A DNA stretch of 64,000 bases from NCBI GenBank assembly GCA_964469565.1, contig CAYXZD010000013.1, positions 1 to 64,000 of the forward strand. The letters run 5' to 3'. The position numbers and the translations under genes were made by a program. Numbering within the stretch: position 1 is the stretch's first letter; each line of letters opens with the position of its first letter. Shown in pieces: positions 1 through 8,642 of this stretch. The stretch comes from GCA-2720975 sp964469565. GTDB taxonomy: Bacteria; Planctomycetota; UBA1135; GCA-002686595. Under the pieces are notes generated by a model. It did no database searches. It was not told the origin of the DNA and saw only the letters and a program-made list of their open reading frames with translations.

Positions 1-422
1 GGGTCCATTTTGCCGTTCTTGTTGGCGTCATATTTCTCCAGCATGCGCCGCTTGATCTCATCACGCTCCGGGCGTCTCCCGTCGGGCTGGGGCTCGCTAC
101 CCTTGGGCTTGGGGCCCTGGCCTTCGCCACGGCTCGGAATCGCTCCATCTTGACGAGCCTTGGCAAACTCTTCCCTATCCAGCTTGCCGTTCTTGTTGGC
201 GTCGTACTTCTTCAGTAGGCGACGCTTGATTCCTTCACGGTCGGGGCGCTTGTCATCGGGGCGGGGCTTGTCTTGGTCGGGCTTGGGTGAGGGCTCCTGA
301 GCAAATGTCGACTGCGTACATTCATGACTAGGGCATGGTTCGTCCCCGCACGCCTGGGCGTGAATCGGGGAGAGGAAGGCAAGGGGCGCTATCAAGCATA
401 AGTATGTTTTAGTTTTCTTCAT
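1..422 (-). CDS. Secreted EF-hand repeat protein (3' end outside window)
   Basis: Reading the minus strand from an ATG at 422 gives an open frame that leaves the window at base 1, about 140 residues visible. It begins with a signal peptide (MKKTKTYLCLIAPLAF, then Ala-rich to HAQA). Next comes a short Cys-containing stretch, then a Lys/Asp/Pro-rich linker and two near-identical units of the form IKRRxLxKYDANKNGKxD. Each unit is an EF-hand loop (DANKNGKLDREE: D at 1, N at 3, N at 5, G at 6, D at 9, E at 12), so Ca2+ binding outside the cytoplasm is likely. The second loop is cut by the window edge. Secreted tandem EF-hand proteins are frequent in planctomycetes; a specific role cannot be assigned. 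No clear Shine-Dalgarno precedes the start. Confidence 0.8.
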   Translation of the reverse strand, partial: MKKTKTYLCLIAPLAFLSPIHAQACGDEPCPSHECTQSTFAQEPSPKPDQDKPRPDDKRPDREGIKRRLLKKYDANKNGKLDREEFAKARQDGAIPSRGEGQGPKPKGSEPQPDGRRPERDEIKRRMLEKYDANKNGKMD

Positions 423-695
423 GAGAATCGTCTGGAGAAGTGCTGAGGGAATAACCCGTGAATCTGCAGGCCAACAGCAACGATTATGGCACCCCCTCCC
501 ATTCATACGCGCACGGATTACAGTTTCCGCACTCATGTGGTGCGAGCGGGCCCGAATCTGGAGTGTACGAAACCTAAGAGTCGTCCCTCAATCCAAGTTA
601 ACTCTCCCGATACACGATAAAGGTTCGCGCAATCTTCGCTCACAGCAGCTTCACGATCAGGATTGTCCCGACAGCCAAGTGGCCTAACCCAGACT

Positions 696-3600
696 CTACT
701 TGCCCACCCCACGCCCGGGGCTCCAGGGAACACCTGCCTCATCAAGCGCATCTTCAAAGGCGGGAATGGAAACGGTCCGGATTTTTTTGAGAACCGCCGC
801 CTGTTGAACCATGCCCTCTAGACAAATGGCCAGGCTCTCGCGGTGACTCGGGGCGGGTCCTCCCGTGGACCAAGCGATCCCCATGCTCGCTACACCCAGT
901 CGGCGCTGCACGGATACCGGTCCGGGGTCGCCCGCAAAGCTCGCGCGCGGATTGCCATTCAGAGCTAGTTGAACGTCTCGGAGTTGCTTCTGAATATCTA
1001 TCAACCGCCTGTCACGATCATCCACTTCTCCCGCAAAACGCTCAAGCACTGATCGCATGGCACCCACGCGCTCAAGAAGGCTTTCCGTTAGTGCGTTCAT
1101 TGCCGAGAGCCTGCGCTTTGCTGACTCAAGCTCTATCCCAAACGCTGCAACCACCTCGGGCCCGGCGGAAGGCAGCGAACCGGGCCGCAGCGGAACAACC
1201 TCGAACTCTATAGGAGCATCCAGGTCCGACCACTCACCCCCAGTCCGCTTGCGGATACTGGCAGTATAAATACCCGGAGCACACAAGACTCCGCCTGGAT
1301 TGTCATCCCAAGGATCCTCCTCGATGGTACGCGCCCAAGCATCTACACCCGGCCTGCGAAGATCCCAAGTGACTCGATGCATACCCGCCTCGATTGACCC
1401 GGGCAATCGGCGTACGATTTGGCCTTCCTTGTCACGCACCACGATTTGGGTCGCCGGGGGCTCAGAGTATTCCTCCTCGCGCAACGCTTGCCATCCGGGC
1501 GTCGGGGTATCCCCCCCCTCCTTGGCAACACGAGCCTCTTCGTCCTGGCGAACCTGCTTGGGGCTTTTCAACCCATCTCGCAGGTAGTAGGTAAACGTGG
1601 CTCCAAATGGAGGATTCTCCGCCATGTAGTACGCATCGCCCTGTGACGCCTTGCCACTGCCGCCGAGTGTCGGGCGTTGCACATACCAATGCGCCGGTCG
1701 CATATCGAACAAGGCGGCCTCCTCTTCAAGGGTCTGGGCACTCACTTCGCGCAGGCAGGAGTAATCATCGAGGACCCAAATCCCACGGCCGAAAGTCGCA
1801 CAGACCAAATCACTCTCGCGCCGTTGTATGGCAAGGTCACGGAAAGGAATGTTCGGCACTCCCCCGGTCAGCTTGATCCACTGACTGCCAGCATCCACGC
1901 TAAAGAACACGCCAAACTCAGTGCCCATGAAGAGTAATTCCGGCCGAACATGATCCTGAACCAAACGCCAACACAGGTGCCGGTCAGGCAAGTCGCCAAC
2001 AATCGAGGTCCAAGTGTGTCCGCGATCTACACTTCGCAGTGCATAGGGTTTGAAGTCGCCCTGCTTGTGATTGTCTAGGCATACGTAGACGCCATCGGGG
2101 TTGAAGAGATCAGCCTTGATATCGTTCACGAAGTAGCCCTCAGGCACATCCGGCAGGGCACCTACTGCTCGCCAGACTCCCCCACCGTCTTCACTCACAT
2201 GGATACGGCCATCGTCAGTCCCCGCGTAGAGCAAACCCTGCACAAGTGCAGACTCTGAGAGGGATGTGATTGTGCCAAACTTAGACATCGCCATCAGATC
2301 CCAGAGTCCATCCACGCTCCAGATTCGGCCCATGAGGGGCATTTGCATCCGGTCGACACCGTGGGTGAGATCCCCACTAATAGGGGTCCATTCATCCCCT
2401 CGGTTTTCCGAGCGCCACACTCGTTGGCTTGCGTAATACAGTCGTGTGGGCGAATGGGGGCTCACGAGAATGGGTGCATCCCAATTGAATCGCTCCCATG
2501 GTTCATCAGCCGCGGGCTGGGGTTGTATGTAGACGATTTCACCGGTACGTCGGTCGGTGCGAACGAGGTTCCCCTCTTGCCACTCCGAGTACACAACATC
2601 GGGATTGCCCGGCTCTGTCGCTGGCTGATGCCCATCAGCAAATACCGTAATGAACCAATCCGCATTGCGGATTCCGTTGATGCTATCGGTGCGCACGGGA
2701 CCGCCCTGGGTCGAATTATCCTGCGTTCCCCCATACACATTGTAGAACGGTTCAGAGTCGTCGACTGCCACTTTGTAGAACTGTGTGACGGGTAGATTGG
2801 CGACGAACTTCCAAGTGTCTCCAAGATCAAAGCTCTCGTACAGCCCTCCGTCACAGCCCGCTAGCAGGTAGTTTGGGTTCGTGGGATGAAAAGCAAGTGC
2901 GTGATTGTCGGAGTGCTTGTTGTCTTCACCTACCTTATCAAAGGTCGCTCCTCCATCTCTCGTCACATGCATCCAAACATCGGCCTGGTACACGGTCCCC
3001 GGCGCGTGTGGGCTGGCCCAGATCTCTTGGTAGTAGTGCGGTCCCGTCCCACCCGACATGTAGTCGTTACGCTTCTCCCAACTCATGCCACCGTCGATTG
3101 ATCGGTAGAATCCCCCCTTGCGCGGGCCCAATTCAATAGTCGCATAGACCGTAGATGAATTCTCTGGAGCCAGAGCAAGGCCGATACGACCCATATCCTC
3201 TGTGGGCAACCCATGGGCAAGTTCTTGCCACGTGTCTCCTCCATCCGTGGATTTGTGAATCCCCGTTTCTGGCCCCCCATTCACTAGGGCCGCAACTGAA
3301 CGGTGACGTTGGTGGGTCGAGGCGTATAGAACATCGGGATTAGCCGGGTCCAGAATGACATCATTCACACCGGTGTAGGGGCCGGCCGAAAGTACTTGAG
3401 TCCAGGACTTTCCCCCATCGCGGCTCCGGTAAAGCCCACGTTGCCCACCCTCGGACCACAGCGGACCCTGGGCTGCAACAAACAGAGTGTTGGAGTCACG
3501 GGGATCAATCAGGACCTTCGCGATGTGCTCGGATTCGGTGAGGCCCATATTCGTCCAACTCTTCCCGGCATCACGACTGACATAGACACCATCCCCAAAA

Positions 3601-4019
3601 CCCACATGACGGCCGCCCACATTCTCACCCGTCCCAACCCAGATTGTGTCCGGAGTCGTACGGTCGATTGTTACGCACCCCGTCGAGTAAGAGCCTTCAG
3701 ATTCGAAGATTGGTGTCCACGTTGTGCCTGAGTTTACAGTCTTCCAAACATTCCCACTTCCCACGGCGACATACCAGATGCTCGGATTCTCCGGGTGCAA
3801 CGCAATGTCAGCGATACGGCCCGACATCAATGCAGGCCCCAGGTTTCGAAGTTCTAGGCCAGCAAAGGTCCTAGCAGACATTGCAGGGGTGGCCGCCACT
3901 TCCCCCTCATTGTCTTGAATTCCAGCATGAGTCACTGCACAGGCAGAGAGAACAAAAGCGTAGACCGAAAGAGAAAGCATGGAAAGAGTGCGTGGGGTGT
4001 AAGCGGTGAGCTCAGGCAT
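696..4019 (-). CDS. BNR/sortilin-type (VPS10-like) beta-propeller exported protein
   Basis: About 1107 residues from the ATG at 4019; an in-frame ATG at 4040 would add seven residues before the signal sequence. The N-terminus is hydrophobic and ends in a lipobox-like LSAC, so it is probably an exported lipoprotein. The body carries many Asp-box/BNR motifs, e.g. SRDAGKSW, SRDGGKSWT, STDGGDTW, SIDGGMSW and SFDLGDTW, which form the blades of one or two propellers as in sortilin/VPS10 and xyloglucanase-like proteins. The C-terminal third (from about residue 800) has no BNR motif and is rich in charged helices. Such proteins are often annotated glycosyl hydrolase or VPS10-domain protein, but no catalytic residue can be assigned here. 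It lies on the same strand as the following sulfatase, about 100 bp away. Confidence 0.8.
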   Translation of the reverse strand: MPELTAYTPRTLSMLSLSVYAFVLSACAVTHAGIQDNEGEVAATPAMSARTFAGLELRNLGPALMSGRIADIALHPENPSIWYVAVGSGNVWKTVNSGTTWTPIFESEGSYSTGCVTIDRTTPDTIWVGTGENVGGRHVGFGDGVYVSRDAGKSWTNMGLTESEHIAKVLIDPRDSNTLFVAAQGPLWSEGGQRGLYRSRDGGKSWTQVLSAGPYTGVNDVILDPANPDVLYASTHQRHRSVAALVNGGPETGIHKSTDGGDTWQELAHGLPTEDMGRIGLALAPENSSTVYATIELGPRKGGFYRSIDGGMSWEKRNDYMSGGTGPHYYQEIWASPHAPGTVYQADVWMHVTRDGGATFDKVGEDNKHSDNHALAFHPTNPNYLLAGCDGGLYESFDLGDTWKFVANLPVTQFYKVAVDDSEPFYNVYGGTQDNSTQGGPVRTDSINGIRNADWFITVFADGHQPATEPGNPDVVYSEWQEGNLVRTDRRTGEIVYIQPQPAADEPWERFNWDAPILVSPHSPTRLYYASQRVWRSENRGDEWTPISGDLTHGVDRMQMPLMGRIWSVDGLWDLMAMSKFGTITSLSESALVQGLLYAGTDDGRIHVSEDGGGVWRAVGALPDVPEGYFVNDIKADLFNPDGVYVCLDNHKQGDFKPYALRSVDRGHTWTSIVGDLPDRHLCWRLVQDHVRPELLFMGTEFGVFFSVDAGSQWIKLTGGVPNIPFRDLAIQRRESDLVCATFGRGIWVLDDYSCLREVSAQTLEEEAALFDMRPAHWYVQRPTLGGSGKASQGDAYYMAENPPFGATFTYYLRDGLKSPKQVRQDEEARVAKEGGDTPTPGWQALREEEYSEPPATQIVVRDKEGQIVRRLPGSIEAGMHRVTWDLRRPGVDAWARTIEEDPWDDNPGGVLCAPGIYTASIRKRTGGEWSDLDAPIEFEVVPLRPGSLPSAGPEVVAAFGIELESAKRRLSAMNALTESLLERVGAMRSVLERFAGEVDDRDRRLIDIQKQLRDVQLALNGNPRASFAGDPGPVSVQRRLGVASMGIAWSTGGPAPSHRESLAICLEGMVQQAAVLKKIRTVSIPAFEDALDEAGVPWSPGRGVGK

Positions 4020-4120
4020 GAAACGATCCTCGGAGCCCACCTTACTCGCAGCCTATCCGCCGTAGAACAAGGGCGATCGACATTTCGACCCTAGACTCTC
4101 GCAGTCGAGCTCTACCGACC

Positions 4121-5644
4121 CTACCGGACGGGAACGCTTCGCCCCGAGTCCATGTACCCCTGCATCAACGCCAACATCTCTTCGACTACCCGTGGATTCT
4201 CCGCAAAGACATTTGTGGTTTCCTTGGGGTCAAGCTCTAAATCATAGAGTTGGCCTGCGGGCTTCCCTGGTTGAGCAGAGACTCGAGAAGGGCGAGTCCA
4301 GCCCCCACTTCCCAGGCCAAACACAAGTTTCCACTTACCCCTACGCAGAGCAAATAGACCGTCGATTGAGTGGTGGACGGTAGCTTCTCGCACAGTCTCT
4401 GCTAGGGGTTCTCCACGCCAGAGCGGGAGAAGGCTGTAGGAGTCTTCACCCGCATCGGAACCCAATGAGTGGCCGACTAGATCAGCCAAGGTTGCAAAGA
4501 AATCCGTGTGGCAGGTGACCTCATCGCTCACTGTGCCTGGCTCGATTTGTCCTGGCCATCGGACGATGACAGGCACGCGGTGACCACCCTCATGAATGTC
4601 TGCCTTGATCCCGCGCAGGGGGGCATTCGGGTCGTGCCCGGTCTCTGTGGTAACAGATCCAACTGGCCCACACATCTGTTCGCCGTTTCGAGCGGGTGAC
4701 CCATTATCCGATGCGAAAATCACAATCGTGTTCTGGCTCAATCCATGTTCGTCTAGCGCTGAAAGGACCTGACCGACGCTGTGATCCACTTGGTGAACAA
4801 AATCTCCGTAGATTCCAGCCTGGCTAGTCCCGCGAAACTCCTCAAGCGGAATGATCGGAGTGTGCGGTGCGGGAAGTGTAAAGAACAAGAAGAACGGGGA
4901 CCCGGGGACAGCCGCTTGTGCTCCGATGTAATCCACTGCTCTACGCGTCAACTCGGGGAATTCAGCCGATGGGTCCCAGCCGGGTACCATCGGTCCAGGA
5001 ACACCAAAGAACTGGTCAGTCTTGGTCTCCGTTGGGGCGATCACCATGCGGTCGTTCTCGATGAACGCGTAAGGGGGAAAGTTAGGAACGTCATGACCAA
5101 AGTACGCATCGAAACCGCGCGTAATCGGCCCACCGGCGATGGGCTGTGAAAAATCAACCTTGACGCTGTCCACACCACGCCCTCCTCCCCGGTTCGGAGA
5201 ACGCCCTTCCACGATCGGCCAGTCCCAGCCTAGATGCCATTTCCCAATGCAGGCCGTGTGATAACCATGTTCACTCAGCAGGGCAGGCAAAGTCAGTCGC
5301 CCTTCCTCAATCAAAGGAGGATCCCATTCCAATAACACAGACTGCTGCAACCAGGTCCGCCATGCATAACGCCCCGTGAGAATGCCGTATCGGGTAGGAG
5401 TGCAGACGGCAGAAGGAGAATGTGAATCCCGGCCCCGCCATCCCTCGGCAGCAAGCTGGTCGAGTTCGGGTGTGGGAATCTGAGACACTGGGGAGTAACA
5501 CCCCAGATCCCCATACCCTAGGTCATCGGCAAGAATCAGGACGATATTAGGGGTCGCCGGCAATGACTGCTCATTACGAACACTCGGTGCCTCGGCACAA
5601 CCAGTAAAGAGTCCACAGACCACGACAAGCGGAGGCAATCTCAC
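4121..5644 (-). CDS. Arylsulfatase-family sulfatase lipoprotein
   Basis: Type I formylglycine-dependent sulfatase that hydrolyses sulfate esters outside the cytoplasm. Visible motifs are the metal-binding start of the fold (VLILADDLGYGDLGCY), the formylglycine signature C-T-P-T-R within SAVCTPTRYGILTGR, GKWHLG for the active-site Lys/His, and FASDNG for the second metal-binding site. The frame is open to 5866, but that would overlap the divergent gene at 5668. The GTG at 5644 gives a compact signal peptide ending in the lipobox LFTGC and a 507-residue protein of normal family size. Only about 23 bp separate it from the divergent TrhA gene, so the promoters must overlap the coding ends. Substrate unknown. 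Confidence 0.9.
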   Translation of the reverse strand: MRLPPLVVVCGLFTGCAEAPSVRNEQSLPATPNIVLILADDLGYGDLGCYSPVSQIPTPELDQLAAEGWRGRDSHSPSAVCTPTRYGILTGRYAWRTWLQQSVLLEWDPPLIEEGRLTLPALLSEHGYHTACIGKWHLGWDWPIVEGRSPNRGGGRGVDSVKVDFSQPIAGGPITRGFDAYFGHDVPNFPPYAFIENDRMVIAPTETKTDQFFGVPGPMVPGWDPSAEFPELTRRAVDYIGAQAAVPGSPFFLFFTLPAPHTPIIPLEEFRGTSQAGIYGDFVHQVDHSVGQVLSALDEHGLSQNTIVIFASDNGSPARNGEQMCGPVGSVTTETGHDPNAPLRGIKADIHEGGHRVPVIVRWPGQIEPGTVSDEVTCHTDFFATLADLVGHSLGSDAGEDSYSLLPLWRGEPLAETVREATVHHSIDGLFALRRGKWKLVFGLGSGGWTRPSRVSAQPGKPAGQLYDLELDPKETTNVFAENPRVVEEMLALMQGYMDSGRSVPVR

Positions 5645-5667
5645 GCAGACATGGTACGGTCTAAGGG

Positions 5668-6303
5668 ATGGAACCACAGCAAGGAAGAAAGGAAGAGTTG
5701 CTGAACGCTTCCTCTCATGGAATCGGTTTCTTAGCAGCACTCTGCCTACTTCCATTCCTCCTAGCGGAAGCTGTCCAGCGGGGTACAACTCTTCATGTTG
5801 TGGGCTGTGCGGTATTCGGTGTGTCCATGCTAGCAACCCTCGCAGCATCCACTGTCTATCACGCAACTGTAGAGCCCAAGCGCAAGCGGCTCATGCGGGT
5901 GCTTGATCACGCCAGTATTTTTCTCATGATTGCCGGGTGCTACACCCCGTTTTGCCTCACGAGCCTACCCAGTGTTTGGGGGTGGACTCTGTTTGGAATC
6001 GTCTGGGGAGTCGCCAGCTTCGGTGTAGTCTTTAAGCTGTTTTTTACGGGCCGATACGAGTGGCTTTCGATGGCTTTGTATCTGGGACTTGGCTGGGCAG
6101 GCATGATCGTAATCGGGCCCTTAGTTCAGGCGCTCAGTACCGCAGCATTGATTCTCGTGTTTGCGGCAGGGGCAGCGTTTACGACTGGCGTGGGCTTCTA
6201 TCTCTTTGACCACCGACGTTGGTTTCACTTCGCCTGGCACCTGTGTGTTGTGGCCGGATGCTGCTGCCTATACGGCGCTGTATTTGCAGAGTTACCGGCC
6301 TAG
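5668..6303 (+). CDS. trhA: Hemolysin III / TrhA family (PAQR-type) membrane protein
   Basis: 211 residues with seven predicted membrane helices. Family motifs are visible in order: NASSHGIG near residue 13-20, STVYHAT near 65, LDHASIFLMIAGCYTPF near 84-100, and HFAWHLCVVAG near the C-terminus. The conserved His/Ser/Asp residues are the set that binds zinc in the PAQR/alkaline-ceramidase superfamily (family knowledge). Bacterial members affect membrane fluidity homeostasis; the hemolysin name is historical. The first ATG (5668) leaves a typical short cytosolic N-terminus, so it is taken as the start. Divergent from the sulfatase on the left and convergent with the cytochrome gene on the right, it is probably transcribed alone. 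Confidence 0.9.
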   Translation: MEPQQGRKEELLNASSHGIGFLAALCLLPFLLAEAVQRGTTLHVVGCAVFGVSMLATLAASTVYHATVEPKRKRLMRVLDHASIFLMIAGCYTPFCLTSLPSVWGWTLFGIVWGVASFGVVFKLFFTGRYEWLSMALYLGLGWAGMIVIGPLVQALSTAALILVFAAGAAFTTGVGFYLFDHRRWFHFAWHLCVVAGCCCLYGAVFAELPA

Positions 6304-6345
6304 GACCAGTTCGATAGAACGACACTCGCCTGTCAGTGGCGACTT

Positions 6346-7725
6346 CTAGAATGACAAGCGATGCCACACGGTGAGGTTTTGTGAACGGTCAGGATCACCA
6401 GCAACCCCATTGCGTATCTCAAATGCGATGCTCACGGCCTGTGAACCCGCACCCACACGCTCACCCGCTTCAGTCAGTCCACGTAAGAACACAAGCTCGT
6501 AGTGGCCATCCACATGCCGACTACGCACCTCAAACCCCAGTGGCTCAAACGTAAAGTCTCCCTCGTCGCCCCGCCATTCCCAGTACTCATGGGTCTCAGC
6601 TTCTCGGCCTGGGCAGAAGAATTGGGGTTGAGCGTGCGGTGAGAAACGAACCGTAGCTGTGTCAGGAGTGATGTTCCCCTTGCCTTCACCCGGAGTAGCG
6701 TCGCGCCACACAAGACGCATCCCCAACCTATCGTCGTCACGCGCCATTTGGACCGTCACCCCCTCAACGCGGGTTTCAGTCCACTGCAGCGGCGCCATGG
6801 CTACCCAGTGGGAAGAGACGCCCGACCATACTTCAGCCCCAGGATCTGGACTAAGAGGCGAGTCGACAAGTTCTGGCTGGTAGTTTCGGTGAAGTTGCTG
6901 AGCACGTTCTTGGGAACCCGGCTCGATCAGGGACTGGACATAATAAACCAATGCCCATGACTCACGCTCACTACACGGAAAACCGGGCATCGGAGATCCC
7001 GGCATGCCGCAATGAATGCGTCGATAGAGGTCCAGCGGGCGACTGCCACCCTTCAGGATGCCGGCCGTAAAATCCCTAGCGAAGATTGGCTGGCCTTGCT
7101 CATCCACAAGGTCTCTGCGGGTTCGTCCCCGGCCATCTGCATCATGGCACGAGGCACAGTTCTCCATATACAGGTTGCGGCCTTCAGTGAGAAGCATCTC
7201 TGTTTCCTCAATGAAGGACGGCAATTGCACCGGAAGTCCGGCTTCCGAAGCCGCGATCTCCATCGCGTCCTCGGTGGAAAGAACTTCACCTTGATCCTCG
7301 GCCATTTCCTGCAAGACCTCCGCACGGCGGGCTTGTGTAAGGTCAAGAACGAAATCTGCAAGGGTCTCTCGCTGAGCTAGGGTCAGGTGGTCGTGGGGAG
7401 GCATGGCCGAGCCCACGATTCCGTGAGTGATCACCTCAATCAGGTCCTCCCGGGTGGGGAGACCCGTCTCGGTGGAAATCAACCGAAATCGCCCCGTACT
7501 GAAGTCACGTGGGCGGGGATCGAGGGTCTCTGCTCCGGGCCCATCCCCCTCACCGAAATCACCGTGGCATGGAGCACAGTGTCGAATGTACAAGCCTCGG
7601 CTACAGTCTTGGGTGGCAACCTCTAGTCCCCGAGAAACCGTGCCGCCAGAGTTGGACGACCCGGGGAGCAGGAGCGATGTGATCGCTAGGCCTAGGACTG
7701 GATAAGTGAATGCTGAGTGTTTCAT
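6346..7725 (-). CDS. Di-haem c-type cytochrome with C-terminal ethylbenzene-dehydrogenase-like haem domain
   Basis: 459 residues with a Sec signal peptide at the N-terminus (MKHSAFTYPVLGLAITSLLL). Two cytochrome c domains follow: CAPCH near residue 53 and CASCH near residue 190, each with downstream Met-rich segments that can supply the second axial ligand (AMPPHDH; GMPGSPMPGFP). From about residue 290 the sequence matches the beta-sandwich seen in the gamma subunit of ethylbenzene/DMSO-reductase-type enzymes (WVAMAPLQW, ARDDDRLGMRLVW), which binds haem b. The layout suggests a periplasmic electron-transfer protein with three haems. No molybdenum-enzyme partner is seen nearby; the next gene upstream is interrupted by the assembly gap, so a partner could be missing. 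Confidence 0.85.
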   Translation of the reverse strand: MKHSAFTYPVLGLAITSLLLPGSSNSGGTVSRGLEVATQDCSRGLYIRHCAPCHGDFGEGDGPGAETLDPRPRDFSTGRFRLISTETGLPTREDLIEVITHGIVGSAMPPHDHLTLAQRETLADFVLDLTQARRAEVLQEMAEDQGEVLSTEDAMEIAASEAGLPVQLPSFIEETEMLLTEGRNLYMENCASCHDADGRGRTRRDLVDEQGQPIFARDFTAGILKGGSRPLDLYRRIHCGMPGSPMPGFPCSERESWALVYYVQSLIEPGSQERAQQLHRNYQPELVDSPLSPDPGAEVWSGVSSHWVAMAPLQWTETRVEGVTVQMARDDDRLGMRLVWRDATPGEGKGNITPDTATVRFSPHAQPQFFCPGREAETHEYWEWRGDEGDFTFEPLGFEVRSRHVDGHYELVFLRGLTEAGERVGAGSQAVSIAFEIRNGVAGDPDRSQNLTVWHRLSF

Positions 7726-7754
7726 GGCTTGAGGGTTGGTGGGCAGGATAGTGG

Positions 7755-7854
7755 NNNNNNNNNNNNNNNNNNNNNNNNNNNNNNNNNNNNNNNNNNNNNN
7801 NNNNNNNNNNNNNNNNNNNNNNNNNNNNNNNNNNNNNNNNNNNNNNNNNNNNNN
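7755..7854. other. Assembly gap of exactly 100 N
   Basis: Bases 7755-7854 are all N. Exactly 100 N is the conventional placeholder for a scaffold join of unknown length, so the true distance and even the reading frame across it are unknown. It truncates the gene starting at 8444 and separates it from the cytochrome gene starting at 7725. Confidence 0.98.
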
Positions 7855-8444
7855 GAGAATGGAACCTGTGGCACATCAAGCGTGGTGCCCGCTGCATCTT
7901 TGCCAAACAGATTGAGCGTCCCCGAAACGGTCTCACCCGAAGTAACGCTGAGCTGAGCCACCAGCACGCGCCCTGCAACAGGATAACAGGGCGCTGTGAA
8001 GGGAATCTCAAGCCACGCACCATTGTTCGTCACGACCCCACCTCCATTGTTGAAGGGGGTAAAGTCCACACCGATGTCGAGCATCCCATTGCCAACCATG
8101 TCCTCAGAACCGAGGGCTACCCAGGAATCTAATCGTAGGTTCGGGTCAACGACATAAGCTAGAGGGTTGATGGACACAGATGTGTCCCCACCCAAGATGT
8201 TCTGATAAAAGCCCACAGAATCGGTCGTTTGGATGCTCAAGGAATCAGCAGCATCTCCATACACGGCATTTAGCTGACTCCCTGGGTCCGATACAATGGC
8301 ATACACACGCACCGTACTGATTGTGCGTCCCCCAACATCACGATCGATCGCCGTGATTTCTGTTGAGAGCCCATCGATTTGGGCTTGGCTACTGCTACTG
8401 AAAGCAAGAGCAAGAGCTGCGATCCATAGAGTTTGAAGGTTCAT
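7855..8444 (-). CDS. Secreted protein of unknown function, 3' part lost in assembly gap
   Basis: About 196 residues are visible from the ATG at 8444 to the gap edge. A Sec signal peptide is clear (MNLQTLWIAALALAFSSSSQAQ). The rest is beta-rich, with VRVYAIVSDPGSQLNAVYGD near residue 45, and resembles the secreted modules common in this planctomycete type. The few codons after the gap (7722-7754) cannot be assumed to continue the same frame. I do not recognise the family. It follows the M64 peptidase on the same strand after about 200 bp and may be an accessory secreted protein. Confidence 0.7.
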
Positions 8445-8640
8445 TCACATCACCTGTGGCGAGCGCCGCGTCCGGCAGCGTCACGGTGATCGTGGATGCG
8501 CCAGTCGTGACGAGGTTGAGGTCGGCTGGTTCACCCAATACGCCAGGAAAACCACATTGAGTTCGACGAGGGCCAAGCACCAAGGTTCCCTCCGTCTTGC
8601 TGTAAGTGACCAGAATCACGACATAGGCCTGATCGCAACG
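8395..8640 (-). pseudogene. Possible fragment of a beta-rich protein between two secreted-protein genes
   Basis: Just after the stop of the M64 peptidase (8643), another minus-strand frame reads as plausible protein (AYVVILVTYSKTEGTLVLG near its beginning, then GASTITVTLPDAALATGD), with GC-rich third positions. It runs past 8444 into the next gene's signal peptide in a different frame before stopping at 8395. Upstream of 8640 the frame turns into antisense-like sequence of the peptidase gene and there is no convincing start. It may be the tail of a lost module or a chance frame. Low confidence. Confidence 0.25.
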
Positions 8641-8642
8641 GC

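Noticed and set aside
7722..7754. Residual codons after the N gap as the end of the secreted gene
   Set aside because: The true gap length is unknown, so the frame across it is arbitrary.
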